This document shows, one piece after another, positions 53,742 to 62,968 of a DNA stretch of 64,000 nt. Location of the stretch: the NCBI GenBank assembly GCA_004172935.1, contig SDZD01000016.1, positions 1 to 64,000 of the forward strand, in the 5' to 3' direction. The number at the start of each line of letters is the position of its first letter. The first letter of the stretch is position 1. Below the pieces are notes generated by a model that saw only the letters and a list, made by a program, of their open reading frames with translations, was not told the DNA's origin and searched no databases. The stretch is from a bacterium. Lineage in GTDB: Bacteria > Armatimonadota > Abditibacteriia > Abditibacteriales > Abditibacteriaceae. The translations under genes were made by a program, and so were the position numbers.

Positions 53742-56455
53742 ATTCCGACATTTTCCGTTTGAAAGCGCGTCTGCTCTATGCAAGCGCGCTTTTCGCTCTT
53801 CTTCCCGGCTTCCCGGCCTTAGCCCAAAACGAGGGCGGTCCGCCACCAACAAATTTGGTGATTCCCCGCGACAACACCATTGTCCAGCGCTATTTCTGGT
53901 GCGAAGGAGTCACGGCCCCAGAAGATTTGGAGGCATACGCCGCCGCAGGTTTCGATACCCTCGTCATTCCTCTCCCGTGGGAAACGGGCAAAGATGGCGA
54001 CTTGTTCGATACGGACTTTGAGCAACAACGGGGGCTGGCAACCGAAGCCTCCAAACGCGGCCTGAAGATCATCTTCTCGCTGTCAGCCTCCCCAGAAGGC
54101 CTGGGAGCAACACGCATCAGTGCCGACTCGCCTTCCTATACCGCCCTCTGGACGAACTGGGCACAAACAACGCTCAGCGCGCTCTCCACCACTCCTGGCC
54201 TTGCCGGTTGGATGCTACCCAACGATTCGCGTTCGATTACCACCTTCGACGACGCGGGATTCCGTAGCTATCTCTCCTCTCATTTCGCCTCAATAGAAGC
54301 CCTTAACGCCAGATGGGGCACCACCTATGCCGACTTCGATTCCATTTCAATCAGCGATGTCGAATCTCTGGTGACCCTCTGGAAGTCACGTACCCAAAGC
54401 GAGAACAGAGGTGTTTTACCCGCATTAGGCGCCTTGGGCGCGGCCTCCGACCCGAATGCCGCCTTCGCACCATCAGCACTGTTTCTCGCCGACTATAGAG
54501 CCAACGCATGGAAAGATTTGATGGCACTGTGGGCAAGCACTCTACGCGGCGCCGACTCCAAACACCCGGTGTTCTCCGGTAGTTGCCCCGATTACGCCCA
54601 ACTGCTGGCAATGCCAGTAGGAGTCGATATTTCGGTGGCCAGTATGCCCCCCAGCGTCGCCGAACCCGACATCGTCACCCATAATCCCCAATCCATCGAC
54701 ATCGCGCGTCGCGCGGGCGCTCACACCGCCATTGCCGAACTCTCCATCCAGCCACGCCCCGACCTAGATGCGGCCTCCATCGCCCAACTCATGCCGCGCT
54801 GGATAGACACAGCTCTCGCACACGGCGCGCGCGGTGTCTGCTTCGACTCCTTCGACGCACTGCAAAAAAATCCCGCACTGGGCGAAGCGATTTCCAAAAC
54901 CCTCACCCGCGTCAAAAGTAATCCCCTGGAAAACCAGCTTCCGGTGGCAACAGCGGCAGTCATTCTCGAACCCCTCGCCGAAGGCACCACATTCCGCGTC
55001 GGCGATAGCATCGACGCACGAGGACTCTACGGATTCGGCGAAGGTCTCATCGAAGGCGAACCATCCAATCTAGTTGCTTCGCTCCGTTGGGGAACTGCTT
55101 TCGGCGGCGTCGACTACCTCGCCCCCGAAGATTTGGCGACCGTCGATCTATCACGCTACAACACAATTCTCGCCCCGCAAATGCTCGACTGCACGCCAGA
55201 ATTGACCGAAAAACTGGCGGCATGGATGCGTACAGGCGGCACTTTTGTCACCGATCTGGGTCTGGGTGCCCTACAAAATGGCGGCTCCGCCACAGCCCTG
55301 CCCCCCCAAATGGCTCGACTTGCAGGGGGAGTAGGCCCATTCCAACTACGCCAGGTCGGTTTTAATGTGCGTAGCGCTGCCTCACATCCCTTGCTCCCCA
55401 CATGGTCAAAACTATTTAACGAACGTCCAGGCATTATGCTCTCGCACGGAAATGGCGAGGCCGACTCCGCCTTTGAAGGCCCAGCAGGATTTGCCCTGCC
55501 CGCCACCAACGCCGTTTCATTCGCAGTCGGCCCTTCCAATCCAACTCCTCTAGGCGGCTATAATGCCGGAGTCACAGGGCCAGAGAAAGTCACTCTTTCA
55601 ATCGCCACAGTCGAGCGCGGCTATTTCGTGTTCGCTCCCTTTCGACTATGGGCCACATGGCGCCCCGGCCAATACGGCTTCGATCCACTACACGGCGACA
55701 TCCTCGCTCGTGGTGCTGATTTGGCGGTAGCCAGCGATGCCCTGACTCCATTTCCGGTCGGCACACAACTTGGATTAACTCGCTTCCCCGAAATCATCAA
55801 CCGCGATAACAACATCACCCTGCTCGATCACGATGCCTCAGGCGAATCTCAAAACGTGGCCATCGACACAACAGGCAGCGGCGACTGGCTTTGGTCGAAC
55901 GCTATCGTGCGAATGCTGCCCGACTCCGCCACAATCCTCAACGGAGGCCGCCCCGCCCCCATTGACAATCCTACCGAACTCGAATCACGCCCTCGCTCCC
56001 TCACTCTCTATTCGGTCATAGCCCCCGCTGAAAAGCTGGTATGCCGTATGCGCCCTGTTGCCGTACAGAATTTGGCAGGAGGCACCATAACCGCTCAAAT
56101 TCTCACCGAAGAAGCTGGTTCCCTAAGTCTCAGAATGTGGGGGACCACTCTTCACGTCTCTGCTCCGCTCGGTGGAAAGGGCTGGCAGCCTCTTGCCCCC
56201 GATGGCATCAATAATTTCCGCGTCACTGTCGTCGATTCGCCCACGAGCTACCGCTGCCCGGCAGGTTCAAGGCACGTAATAACAATCACCGACTTCGGGA
56301 CTCCAGCAGATGGCGACAAACCCACCCACAAGAAAAACGTCCCCTTCCAGCAAACCGTTGTAGCCGACGCGACGGGACGCCTTAAAATCGAATTTTCCGG
56401 CGCAGCTTGCACCGTGAAAATCGAACCCGATACAGGAAAATCAGGAAAAAAATAA
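53732..56455 (+). CDS. Secreted GH42-like glycoside hydrolase, catalytic Glu possibly replaced
   Basis: 907 residues from ATG 53732, overlapping the tatC stop. Signal peptide 1-31 (ending ALA) contains no RR motif. A TIM-barrel region (GFDTLVIPLPWE, SYLSSHFASIEALNARWGTTYADFDSI) and the following domain with YNTILAPQMLDCTPELTEKLAAW and TGGTFVTDLGLGAL resemble beta-galactosidase family 42 and its trimerisation domain. The expected acid/base NE is read as ND in GWMLPNDSRS (about 160-170). A Glu in IAELSIQP may be the nucleophile. C-terminal beta domains follow. Substrate unknown; it may be non-catalytic. Confidence 0.7.
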   Translation: MALNSDIFRLKARLLYASALFALLPGFPALAQNEGGPPPTNLVIPRDNTIVQRYFWCEGVTAPEDLEAYAAAGFDTLVIPLPWETGKDGDLFDTDFEQQRGLATEASKRGLKIIFSLSASPEGLGATRISADSPSYTALWTNWAQTTLSALSTTPGLAGWMLPNDSRSITTFDDAGFRSYLSSHFASIEALNARWGTTYADFDSISISDVESLVTLWKSRTQSENRGVLPALGALGAASDPNAAFAPSALFLADYRANAWKDLMALWASTLRGADSKHPVFSGSCPDYAQLLAMPVGVDISVASMPPSVAEPDIVTHNPQSIDIARRAGAHTAIAELSIQPRPDLDAASIAQLMPRWIDTALAHGARGVCFDSFDALQKNPALGEAISKTLTRVKSNPLENQLPVATAAVILEPLAEGTTFRVGDSIDARGLYGFGEGLIEGEPSNLVASLRWGTAFGGVDYLAPEDLATVDLSRYNTILAPQMLDCTPELTEKLAAWMRTGGTFVTDLGLGALQNGGSATALPPQMARLAGGVGPFQLRQVGFNVRSAASHPLLPTWSKLFNERPGIMLSHGNGEADSAFEGPAGFALPATNAVSFAVGPSNPTPLGGYNAGVTGPEKVTLSIATVERGYFVFAPFRLWATWRPGQYGFDPLHGDILARGADLAVASDALTPFPVGTQLGLTRFPEIINRDNNITLLDHDASGESQNVAIDTTGSGDWLWSNAIVRMLPDSATILNGGRPAPIDNPTELESRPRSLTLYSVIAPAEKLVCRMRPVAVQNLAGGTITAQILTEEAGSLSLRMWGTTLHVSAPLGGKGWQPLAPDGINNFRVTVVDSPTSYRCPAGSRHVITITDFGTPADGDKPTHKKNVPFQQTVVADATGRLKIEFSGAACTVKIEPDTGKSGKK

Positions 56456-56460
56456 TTTCT

Positions 56461-56517
56461 CAAAGTGACATGTGAAGCCGCACCCGCCCTGCGGGTGCGG
56501 CTTCACATGTCACTTTG
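56461..56517. terminator. 27-bp perfect hairpin after the GH42-like gene
   Basis: Bases 56461-56487 (CAAAGTGACATG to CACCCGC) are the reverse complement of 56491-56517 with a 3-base loop CCT. The stem is long and GC-rich at the tip, and it lies between the glycosidase and the transporter. No T-run follows. Confidence 0.75.
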
Positions 56518-56527
56518 AACAGCCCCC

Positions 56528-57391
56528 ATGCATTTTTTGATATTAAGTGTGTTATGCAGCGTAGCAGTGTCAGTGCTGTTACGTAGGGCAACACACTGGC
56601 GCATCGACGCGGCCCAGGCAGTAACATGGAACTATGCGATGGCCGCGACGCTGTGCGCCTTACTTCTAAAGCCATCGCTGCAACCGCTACGAGAGCCGAA
56701 TGCACCGTGGCCTGAACTGCTGATATTGGCAGTTGCGCTTCCAGCTATCTTTTTGGTGTTCGCACGTACCTTAGACCTCGCCGGACTCGCGCGCAGTGAT
56801 GCCGCACAGCGCTTGTCGCTGTTGTTACAACTGGTCGCGGCCTTCGTGTTGTTTGGCGAAGAAATTAATGCGCTCAAATTTGCGGGGCTTATCGTTGGCG
56901 CACTGGCTCTGTTTGGCATCCTATTCAAACACGCCGAAGATAATGTCGCATGGAAGCAGATATGGGTATGGCTCCTGGCTGTCTGCGTTGGCTACGCCTT
57001 CATAGGCATCCTACTGAAGCGCATTGCCTTGCACGGACTAGCCTCAATGGCCGCCTTGCAAATCAGTTTCATACTGGCATTTTGCTTGATGTTGCTCTGG
57101 CAATTGTCGCGCAAATGGCAAGGCCAGGTGCAGTTGACCATGCACAATTTCCTCGCTGGCTTGCTACTGGGCGCGCTAAACCTGGGCAATATCTTCTTCT
57201 ATGTGCAGGCGCACCAAGCCCTGCCACGTAGTCCAGCCACAGTGTTTGCCATAATGGATGTCGGCGTCGTCGCGCTTGGTACTTTGGTCGGCGTGTTTGT
57301 CTTCAAAGAAAAGACCAGTACGTGGAATCGCATCGGCCTCGCCTTGGCGATTGTATCAATCATCTTGGTAGCCGCCGGAGCAAAATCATAA
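56528..57391 (+). CDS. Drug/metabolite transporter superfamily (EamA-type) permease
   Basis: 287 residues with about ten hydrophobic segments in two repeated halves (LLQLVAAFVLFGEEINALKFAGLIVGALAL and the second-half VVALGTLVGVFVFKEKTSTWNRIGLALAIVSIILVAAGA). The Glu in the 'FGE' and 'FKEK' turns is the usual EamA pattern. Function is probably export of a small metabolite, which cannot be specified. It begins 10 bases after a long hairpin that separates it from the glycosidase gene. Confidence 0.78.
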   Translation: MHFLILSVLCSVAVSVLLRRATHWRIDAAQAVTWNYAMAATLCALLLKPSLQPLREPNAPWPELLILAVALPAIFLVFARTLDLAGLARSDAAQRLSLLLQLVAAFVLFGEEINALKFAGLIVGALALFGILFKHAEDNVAWKQIWVWLLAVCVGYAFIGILLKRIALHGLASMAALQISFILAFCLMLLWQLSRKWQGQVQLTMHNFLAGLLLGALNLGNIFFYVQAHQALPRSPATVFAIMDVGVVALGTLVGVFVFKEKTSTWNRIGLALAIVSIILVAAGAKS

Positions 57392-57857
57392 GAGGCGAAT
57401 GCTTCTGGAAAAGACGCGAAACATTTACTGAAAACTCCCATTTTGTAACTTACAATGTTACATCCCCCTGAGGCATACTCAAGAAAGAGGCCCAAAAAAC
57501 CTCGCGTATATTCTCAATAAGAGCGCTAAAAGCCTGAAAAGATTGATTAATCAATCTTTTCAATCTTTTACCCAACATTCACGTTCAATGCGAAAATGGA
57601 ACCCCCAATTAATCGATCCTAAAAATTGATTGATGCCCAAAAAAGATTGATTTTTCGCCTGTTCCAGGGCATATTCAATTCTCAATAAGGGCACTCAACG
57701 CACGAACTCGCTTCTACGCTTGAGGCCAAACCAACTTGACAAAATAGAGAGATGACGACCTTCGCCCCACCATGAAACTGCTATAGTTCCCTCCCTTGCC
57801 AGATTTAGTGAACTCTCTCTGCCCTCAAACTTACGTGGCACCTAAAGGCGCCATTCC
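57392..57857. repeat. AT-rich gap with imperfect short repeats
   Basis: 466 bases with no gene. It contains repeated GATTGATT, AATCAATCTTTTCAATCTTTT and two copies of TCTCAATAAG (near 57511 and 57683) inside similar contexts, plus the small inverted pair GATTGATTAATCAATC (about 57542-57557). It might be a decayed repeat array or a regulatory region upstream of the YdjM-like gene. No CRISPR-like spacing is seen. Confidence 0.4.
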
Positions 57858-58457
57858 ATGAGCTATTTCGTATCCGGCCTGTGGCATTTCGCAGCGGCGA
57901 TGTCTTTCGCCGTTACCTTTGGCGCTTGGCAAGCTGGCAATCCCTTCTACTTCCTCAGTTCCCCAGCTTTCACCCTCGCCCTCATCGTCTCGTCTTCCGC
58001 TTTTTTTTGGGTGCCCGACCGTTGGGCGAAACGAGGTTTGTGGAAATTTCTCCACTATCCTTTGCCCGACTGGGACGTGTTGTTTCTTGGCCCCGCGTCC
58101 CATCGAAACTGGCTCACCCACTCGCCATTGCTGCCCGCGCTTCTTCTGGGAGCGCTGTGGAAATGGCCCCAATTAGCCTCTCCAACCTTCTATCAATTGG
58201 CTTTGGGGGCAGCAATTGGCACCGGAAGCCACCTTTTTTGGGATTGTGTCGGCTCTAAGCGTCACTCAATCGTCATGGTTCCATATTGGTGGACTTTACG
58301 CGAAGCACCCTCACGGGTGTACCTTCTATTGGGCGCCACACTGTGTTTAACCCTTGGAGGCACCCTCTGTGGAGTTTTCGAAACGGGCACGCCAAGCGCT
58401 ACGATTAAGTGGCAGCCCATAGTCGCGTTTGCGCGGCGCGCGCTAGAAGGGCTATAA
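57858..58457 (+). CDS. YdjM/DUF457-like membrane-bound metal-dependent hydrolase
   Basis: 199 residues, several hydrophobic segments (about 8-30, 35-52, 95-115, 125-145 and 155-175). The signature PDWDVLFLGPASHRNWLTHSPLL, with Asp and two His, followed by GTGSHLFWDCVGSKRHSI, fits the YdjM/DUF457 family of inner-membrane metal-dependent hydrolases regulated by LexA in E. coli. Catalytic role unproven. It lies 67 bases before secD. Confidence 0.72.
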   Translation: MSYFVSGLWHFAAAMSFAVTFGAWQAGNPFYFLSSPAFTLALIVSSSAFFWVPDRWAKRGLWKFLHYPLPDWDVLFLGPASHRNWLTHSPLLPALLLGALWKWPQLASPTFYQLALGAAIGTGSHLFWDCVGSKRHSIVMVPYWWTLREAPSRVYLLLGATLCLTLGGTLCGVFETGTPSATIKWQPIVAFARRALEGL

Positions 58458-58523
58458 TTTTCGGGCCTTTTCCTGCCCTGTTCGTCACAGAGTTGCATTC
58501 CCAGCGCATAGCGCTGTTTTCTG

Positions 58524-60635
58524 ATGAAACGTCGTCCTGTTCAATACCTTGGACTTTTCCTGCTTGTTTTGGCCAGCCTCGGAGTGATTTTCTTTCCGAT
58601 TGGCGCCGCGCCTCAAGGCAGCACGCTCCAGGTGCCCGTAGTGGCCCCCAAAGCGTTTTCCCAGCTTGTAGCTAAAGGGAAAACGCCTACTGCCGAAGCC
58701 GATGATGCTTTTGTCAAAGCCTTCAAAGGCCAGATTTTGCCCGGTGCTCTTACCATTGATGAAGATGGTAAGTCGGGAACTATCACCGACACCGCTCCCG
58801 GCGATACCCGCGAAGCGGTTCAGGCCCGCGCTGACAAAATTGTCGCGGCTCTGGGAACCAAATTCAAAGGCGTCCAACTCGCCCCATCGTGGCAACAGAC
58901 CATCTCTGGACTGAGCGAGAAACCCTTGTTTTCGCTCGGCTCCTATGCCGTCTACCCGCCACGCCAGCGCGATGGTCACACCGTCCCTGCCGTCAAGCTC
59001 GGTCTCGACTTGCAGGGCGGCGTCAACCTCGTGTTGCAAATCCGCCGCGCCTCATTCCCCTATCGTCTGCCCGCAGCTCCCAAAGATGCCGCCGCTCGCG
59101 AAGAAATTCTCGGCAAAATCCGCGCGGGACTCACAGCCTCCGATGCCTCATTGGGATTGCGTGGCACAGACGCCGTTTTTGCCACCACTAAAGGCAGCGA
59201 AAACCAGTTCGAGGTTCGCACTCAAGCCAAAGACAAAGCGCAATTCGACCAGCAAAAAGCCGCGCTCGATACGATGGTCAAGACAGCGCTCAGCGGCGCT
59301 GCCACACCGGGCCGCGCCCAATTCTACGATACCCAAAGCACCGGCCAAAAGCTCGGCTTTGGTGGCAGCGACTATTCCGGCCAGTTACTCAGCCGCACTG
59401 TCGAAATCTTACGTTCGCGCGTTGACAAACTCGGCGTCAGCGAACCTCTGATTCAAGCTCAGCCACCCGACCGTGTCACAGTTCAGCTTCCCGGCGTCAA
59501 CGATCCACAGAAAGCTGTTCAGGTTGTCGGTCAAACCGCGCAAATGCGCATCGTGCTTTTGCCGCAAGGCTTGCAAGCCCAACCCGATCCGAGCGATTCT
59601 AATAACACGCTCTTCCTCGATTCCAAGGGCAACCTCGTACCAAGCGCACAGGCTCTCGAACTTTGCGAAGCCGAAACAGGCCGTACTCTACAGAAACTGG
59701 GACTCTCCAAAGATGGCGCTCCCCAGCCGATTGTGTCGGGTCAGGATGTAAAACCAACGACGACAGCGGGCTTTGCCGAAGGTAGCAACCCCGCGATCTT
59801 CTTCGAGTTACAGGGCGAAGGCAGCCAAAAATTTGCCGCCGTGACGCGCGACGTTGCGGGCAAAGGCCGTCAAATCCCCATCTTCTTGGACGACAAGTGC
59901 ATCTCGGCGCCTAACGTTCAAAGCGCCATCACAGGCGGAAGCGGTCAAATTTCAGGCGGCTTCAAAACCGTCGAAGAAGCACGTTCTTTCGCGTTGCTCC
60001 TTAACTCTGGTGCCCTACCCGCCCCCATCGACGTGGTCGAAAACCGCACCGTATCGGCAACTCTGGGCAACGACTCGCTCATAAAATCGGTGAACGCAGG
60101 TCTCATCGGTATGGCTGTGGTTGCCGTCTTCATGATCGCCTTCTATCGCCTCCCTGGCGTGTTGGCGAACTGCGCGTTGGCGGTCTACATGGTTCTCAAC
60201 CTGGCTGCCTTCGTCCTTCTCGGTGCTACGCTCACACTCCCTGGTATCGCCGGTTTGTTGCTTGCTCTAGCCATCTCTCTAGATACCAACATTCTCGTGT
60301 TCGAGCGACTCAAAGAGGAAATGGTCATCCAGCCCACGTTTGCCGCCGCGCTGCGCGCTGCGTTCGACCGTGCATGGACGGCCATTTTGGACTCGCACAT
60401 CACCACGCTCATCGCCTCAACCGTGTTGTTCTACTTTGGAACAGGCCCGGTCAAAGGCTTTGCGCTCACACTTGCTGTTGGCGTTGTGATCTCCTTGTTC
60501 ACAGCTATTTCCGTCACCAGACTATTCATGTGGAGCATCGCCAGCATAGGCGAAAAAAATCGCAACCTCATGGCGGGCAAGTTGCCCGCAGCACACACGA
60601 CCGCACCGACCACAAGCAAAGGTTCGCGCGCCTAA
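58524..60635 (+). CDS. secD: Preprotein translocase subunit SecD
   Basis: A 703-residue inner-membrane protein that, with SecF, completes export through SecYEG using the proton gradient. The N-terminal membrane segment (6-26) is followed by the periplasmic region with VKLGLDLQGGVNLVLQI, then P1 repeats, and five C-terminal membrane segments with NCALAVYMVLNLAAFVLLGATLTLPGIAG and ALAISLDTNILVFERLKEE. The length is longer than usual (about 615 in E. coli) mainly by inserted periplasmic sequence. secF follows after 42 bases, with a hairpin between. Confidence 0.95.
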   Translation: MKRRPVQYLGLFLLVLASLGVIFFPIGAAPQGSTLQVPVVAPKAFSQLVAKGKTPTAEADDAFVKAFKGQILPGALTIDEDGKSGTITDTAPGDTREAVQARADKIVAALGTKFKGVQLAPSWQQTISGLSEKPLFSLGSYAVYPPRQRDGHTVPAVKLGLDLQGGVNLVLQIRRASFPYRLPAAPKDAAAREEILGKIRAGLTASDASLGLRGTDAVFATTKGSENQFEVRTQAKDKAQFDQQKAALDTMVKTALSGAATPGRAQFYDTQSTGQKLGFGGSDYSGQLLSRTVEILRSRVDKLGVSEPLIQAQPPDRVTVQLPGVNDPQKAVQVVGQTAQMRIVLLPQGLQAQPDPSDSNNTLFLDSKGNLVPSAQALELCEAETGRTLQKLGLSKDGAPQPIVSGQDVKPTTTAGFAEGSNPAIFFELQGEGSQKFAAVTRDVAGKGRQIPIFLDDKCISAPNVQSAITGGSGQISGGFKTVEEARSFALLLNSGALPAPIDVVENRTVSATLGNDSLIKSVNAGLIGMAVVAVFMIAFYRLPGVLANCALAVYMVLNLAAFVLLGATLTLPGIAGLLLALAISLDTNILVFERLKEEMVIQPTFAAALRAAFDRAWTAILDSHITTLIASTVLFYFGTGPVKGFALTLAVGVVISLFTAISVTRLFMWSIASIGEKNRNLMAGKLPAAHTTAPTTSKGSRA

Positions 60636-60642
60636 CTCTTTC

Positions 60643-60669
60643 GGGCTAGTGGCCGGAAACCACTAGCCC
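60643..60669 (+). promoter_or_regulatory. Intercistronic hairpin between secD and secF
   Basis: GGGCTAGTGG (60643-60652) pairs with CCACTAGCCC (60660-60669) around a 7-base loop, 7 bases after the secD stop and 8 bases before the secF ATG. No T-run, so it likely affects mRNA stability or secF translation rather than terminating. Confidence 0.6.
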
Positions 60670-60677
60670 TTACTCCT

Positions 60678-61715
60678 ATGGATTTTCGCGAAAAAAAAAT
60701 CGACTTAGTGGGCAAAATGTGGCTATGGTTCGGTATCTCCATCGCCGTCATGGTCATTGGCCTAATAGGTTGGCTCATCCCACCGATGGGTCTTAACTAT
60801 GGTATCGACTTCAAAGGTGGCTCACAGTTCACCTACCGCATCCCCACAGCGCTTCGAGGCGACTTAGCCAACGAACAGGGACAAGCGAACTTACTCTCCA
60901 AAGTCAACAAAGGCATGGAAGAAGGCGGCCTGGTTGGTACACGTGCCCAAATTGCTGGCGCAGCAGACATAATCATCAATGCCCCGGCTCTCACAGCCAG
61001 TGAAGCTCAAACACAAGAAGACATCGCTACTAAGGCTGTCTCGGCTGCTTTTGGCGTAAAAGCAACTCCTGAAGGCCGCCAACAGGTTGGTGCAGTTATT
61101 GGAGATGAACTCCGCGCCAACGCCATCAAAGGTGTTATTTTTGGTGTGTTGCTCATCGCCGCTTGGATTTACATCCGCTACAACTTTGCGGGCGACGGTT
61201 TGAAATATGCTGTAGCAGGCATCGTAGCACTTCTGCACGACGTTATTGTGCTCATCGGCCTCTTCGCGCTCATTGGTAAGTTCGATCAGCGTGTCGAAGT
61301 GGATGGTGCCTTCATCGCGGCCTTGCTGACTGTCGTTGGTTATTCCATCAACGACTCAGTAGTTATTTTCGACCGTATCCGCGAGAACCTACGCAACAGG
61401 CGCACCGAACCCTTCAACAAAATCGTTAACGACTCGTTGCTCGAAACCATGAGCCGTTCGATCAATACAGGTCTAACCGTATTGTTGATGTTGTTCGTGT
61501 TGTTGTTATTCGGCGGCGAAAGCATCTACAACTTCACGCTTGCCATGCTGTTGGGCATCGCCTCCGGTTTGTACTCGTCCATTTTCAATGCCTCAATGGT
61601 GTTGGTGCTATGGCATCAATTCGACGAAAAGAAAGCTGCTCAAGTAAGAGCCAATCGAACCAACGTTTCAGTGCGGGAAACCCCACGGCAAACGACCGTG
61701 AAACGCTCAAAATAA
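60678..61715 (+). CDS. secF: Preprotein translocase subunit SecF
   Basis: 345 residues, six membrane segments. The N-terminal LIPPMGLNYGIDFKGGSQF and the C-terminal blocks ALLTVVGYSINDSVVIFDRIREN and MSRSINTGLTVLLMLFVLLLFGG are typical. The Asp in FDRIREN is the conserved residue for proton coupling. The length matches the family. The last ~30 residues are basic (RANRTNVSVRETPRQTTVKR), cytoplasmic. A GNRA-looped terminator follows. Confidence 0.95.
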   Translation: MDFREKKIDLVGKMWLWFGISIAVMVIGLIGWLIPPMGLNYGIDFKGGSQFTYRIPTALRGDLANEQGQANLLSKVNKGMEEGGLVGTRAQIAGAADIIINAPALTASEAQTQEDIATKAVSAAFGVKATPEGRQQVGAVIGDELRANAIKGVIFGVLLIAAWIYIRYNFAGDGLKYAVAGIVALLHDVIVLIGLFALIGKFDQRVEVDGAFIAALLTVVGYSINDSVVIFDRIRENLRNRRTEPFNKIVNDSLLETMSRSINTGLTVLLMLFVLLLFGGESIYNFTLAMLLGIASGLYSSIFNASMVLVLWHQFDEKKAAQVRANRTNVSVRETPRQTTVKRSK

Positions 61716-61720
61716 ACTAA

Positions 61721-61746
61721 AAACCCGCACCGCAAGGTGCGGGTTT
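61721..61746 (+). terminator. Terminator of the secDF operon
   Basis: AAACCCGCACC pairs with GGTGCGGGTTT around a GCAA tetraloop, 6 bases after secF. The T-run is short. Confidence 0.8.
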
Positions 61747-61776
61747 CGTGTGTGTCAGGATTTACACTAAAGTTCA

Positions 61777-62367
61777 ATGCCTGTTTCGTCATCCCTTCTA
61801 ACAATTTTAGTGGGTGTCCTCTTGGTCTGCGTCGTGGCTCAATGCTTCTTTCTCATTGGCATGAGCCGCCGCATGGCACGCCACTCGAAAATGTTGCGCC
61901 AGTTCTTTTCAGGGCCTCAGGGCGAGGACTTGGAAGGCTTGCTTTCACGTACTATCGAAAACGCGCAAACAGCCAGTGATACCGCCACTGCAATCAGCAT
62001 CCAGATGAACGAATTCTTGGAGCGCTTCGATGGCTGCATTCAGCATTTCGCCCTCGTGCGCTACGATGCCTTTGAGGAAGTCACAGGCCAATTATCGTTT
62101 TCGCTCGCAATGCTCGATGGCCGTGATAACGGCGCCATCATTTCCACCATCTTTGGCCGCACCAACTCGCGTTGCTTCGGTAAGATGATTGTCGGTGGTC
62201 GTCCCGAACAACCTCTCACCGATGAGGAACAGCAAGCCCTGCTGCAAGCTCTCGAATCAAAGGCCAAGGTCAGCCTCAGAAACCAGAGCAACGATCTCGA
62301 TAAAAAAAACGTAGTGATTCTTCCAACAGCGCAACGAACTGAATTTATGGGAGTAGGCCGCGAGTGA
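61777..62367 (+). CDS. DUF4446 family protein
   Basis: 196 residues. An N-terminal membrane segment (about 6-28, [22 protein letters not shown]) is followed by a helical region and a globular domain [29 protein letters not shown] then [16 protein letters not shown] and [13 protein letters not shown], the DUF4446 blocks. The family is anchored in the membrane and of unknown function; in Firmicutes it sits near parB/chromosome genes. The dut gene starts inside its final codons. Confidence 0.8.
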   Translation: MPVSSSLLTILVGVLLVCVVAQCFFLIGMSRRMARHSKMLRQFFSGPQGEDLEGLLSRTIENAQTASDTATAISIQMNEFLERFDGCIQHFALVRYDAFEEVTGQLSFSLAMLDGRDNGAIISTIFGRTNSRCFGKMIVGGRPEQPLTDEEQQALLQALESKAKVSLRNQSNDLDKKNVVILPTAQRTEFMGVGRE

Positions 62368-62798
62368 AAGTTCTCCTGCGACGACTGCCCAACGGCGAGG
62401 GCCTCGAACTCCCCTCTTATCAAACCCAAGGTTCAGCAGGTATGGACGTAAGAGCCGCCAGCGAACACGAACTGCTGCCTGGCCAAACCGCTTTAGTAGC
62501 CACAGGATTCGCTCTCGAACTCCCAGATGGACTGGAAGCCCAAATACGTCCTCGTTCGGGTTTAGCTCTCAAACACGGCCTAACCCTGCTCAACTCACCT
62601 GGAACAATCGACCCCGACTTCCGGGGCGAGATTCACGTAATCTTGACTAACCTCGGCTCTGAACCCTTCAATGTCAAACGTGGCGAGCGCATAGCACAAA
62701 TCGTTTTCGCCCGTTTCGAACGCGTCGAACTGAACGAACAAGACCAACTGAGCGAAAGTGCGCGCGGTTCTGGCGGCTTCGGCTCGACAGGAAGATAG
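62364..62798 (+). CDS. dut: dUTP diphosphatase (dUTPase)
   Basis: A 144-residue trimeric enzyme that hydrolyses dUTP to dUMP, preventing uracil in DNA. GTG start overlaps the DUF4446 stop. Motif 1 is AGMDVRAA, motif 2 [11 protein letters not shown], motif 3 [15 protein letters not shown], motif 4 [11 protein letters not shown], and the glycine-rich C-terminal [12 protein letters not shown] closes the active site. The length is that of a homotrimeric dUTPase. Confidence 0.97.
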   Translation: MKVLLRRLPNGEGLELPSYQTQGSAGMDVRAASEHELLPGQTALVATGFALELPDGLEAQIRPRSGLALKHGLTLLNSPGTIDPDFRGEIHVILTNLGSEPFNVKRGERIAQIVFARFERVELNEQDQLSESARGSGGFGSTGR

Positions 62799-62821
62799 AA
62801 AACTCTGTTAAAATAAATTGT

Positions 62822-62906
62822 GGAGCGATGGCCGAGTGGTTTAAGGCGGCGGTCTTGAAAACCGTTGAAGGGAAACTTTCCGGGGGTTCGAATCCCTCTC
62901 GCTCCG
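62822..62906 (+). tRNA. tRNA-Ser (UGA anticodon)
   Basis: Acceptor stem GGAGCGA pairs with TCGCTCC. The anticodon loop CTTGAAA has the anticodon TGA, within stem GCGGT/ACCGT. A long variable arm (GAAGGGAAACTTTCC) is typical of serine tRNA. The T arm is GGGGG, loop TTCGAAT, CCCTC. Discriminator G, CCA not encoded. Confidence 0.96.
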
Positions 62907-62916
62907 CTTTAAAAAC

Positions 62917-62957
62917 AAAAAAATGGGCTGACTCAACTGAGTCGGCCCATTTTTTTG
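62917..62957. terminator. Terminator after tRNA-Ser
   Basis: AAAAATGGGCTGACTC pairs with GAGTCGGCCCATTTTT with one G-U pair and an AACT loop. A-run and T-run flank both sides; it also serves the convergent minus-strand gene at 62969. Confidence 0.85.
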
Positions 62958-62968
62958 TTCTTCTACTC

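Noticed and set aside
57480-57730. Possible CRISPR array
   Set aside because: The repeated GATTGATT words are short and irregularly spaced, without spacers of uniform length or cas genes.
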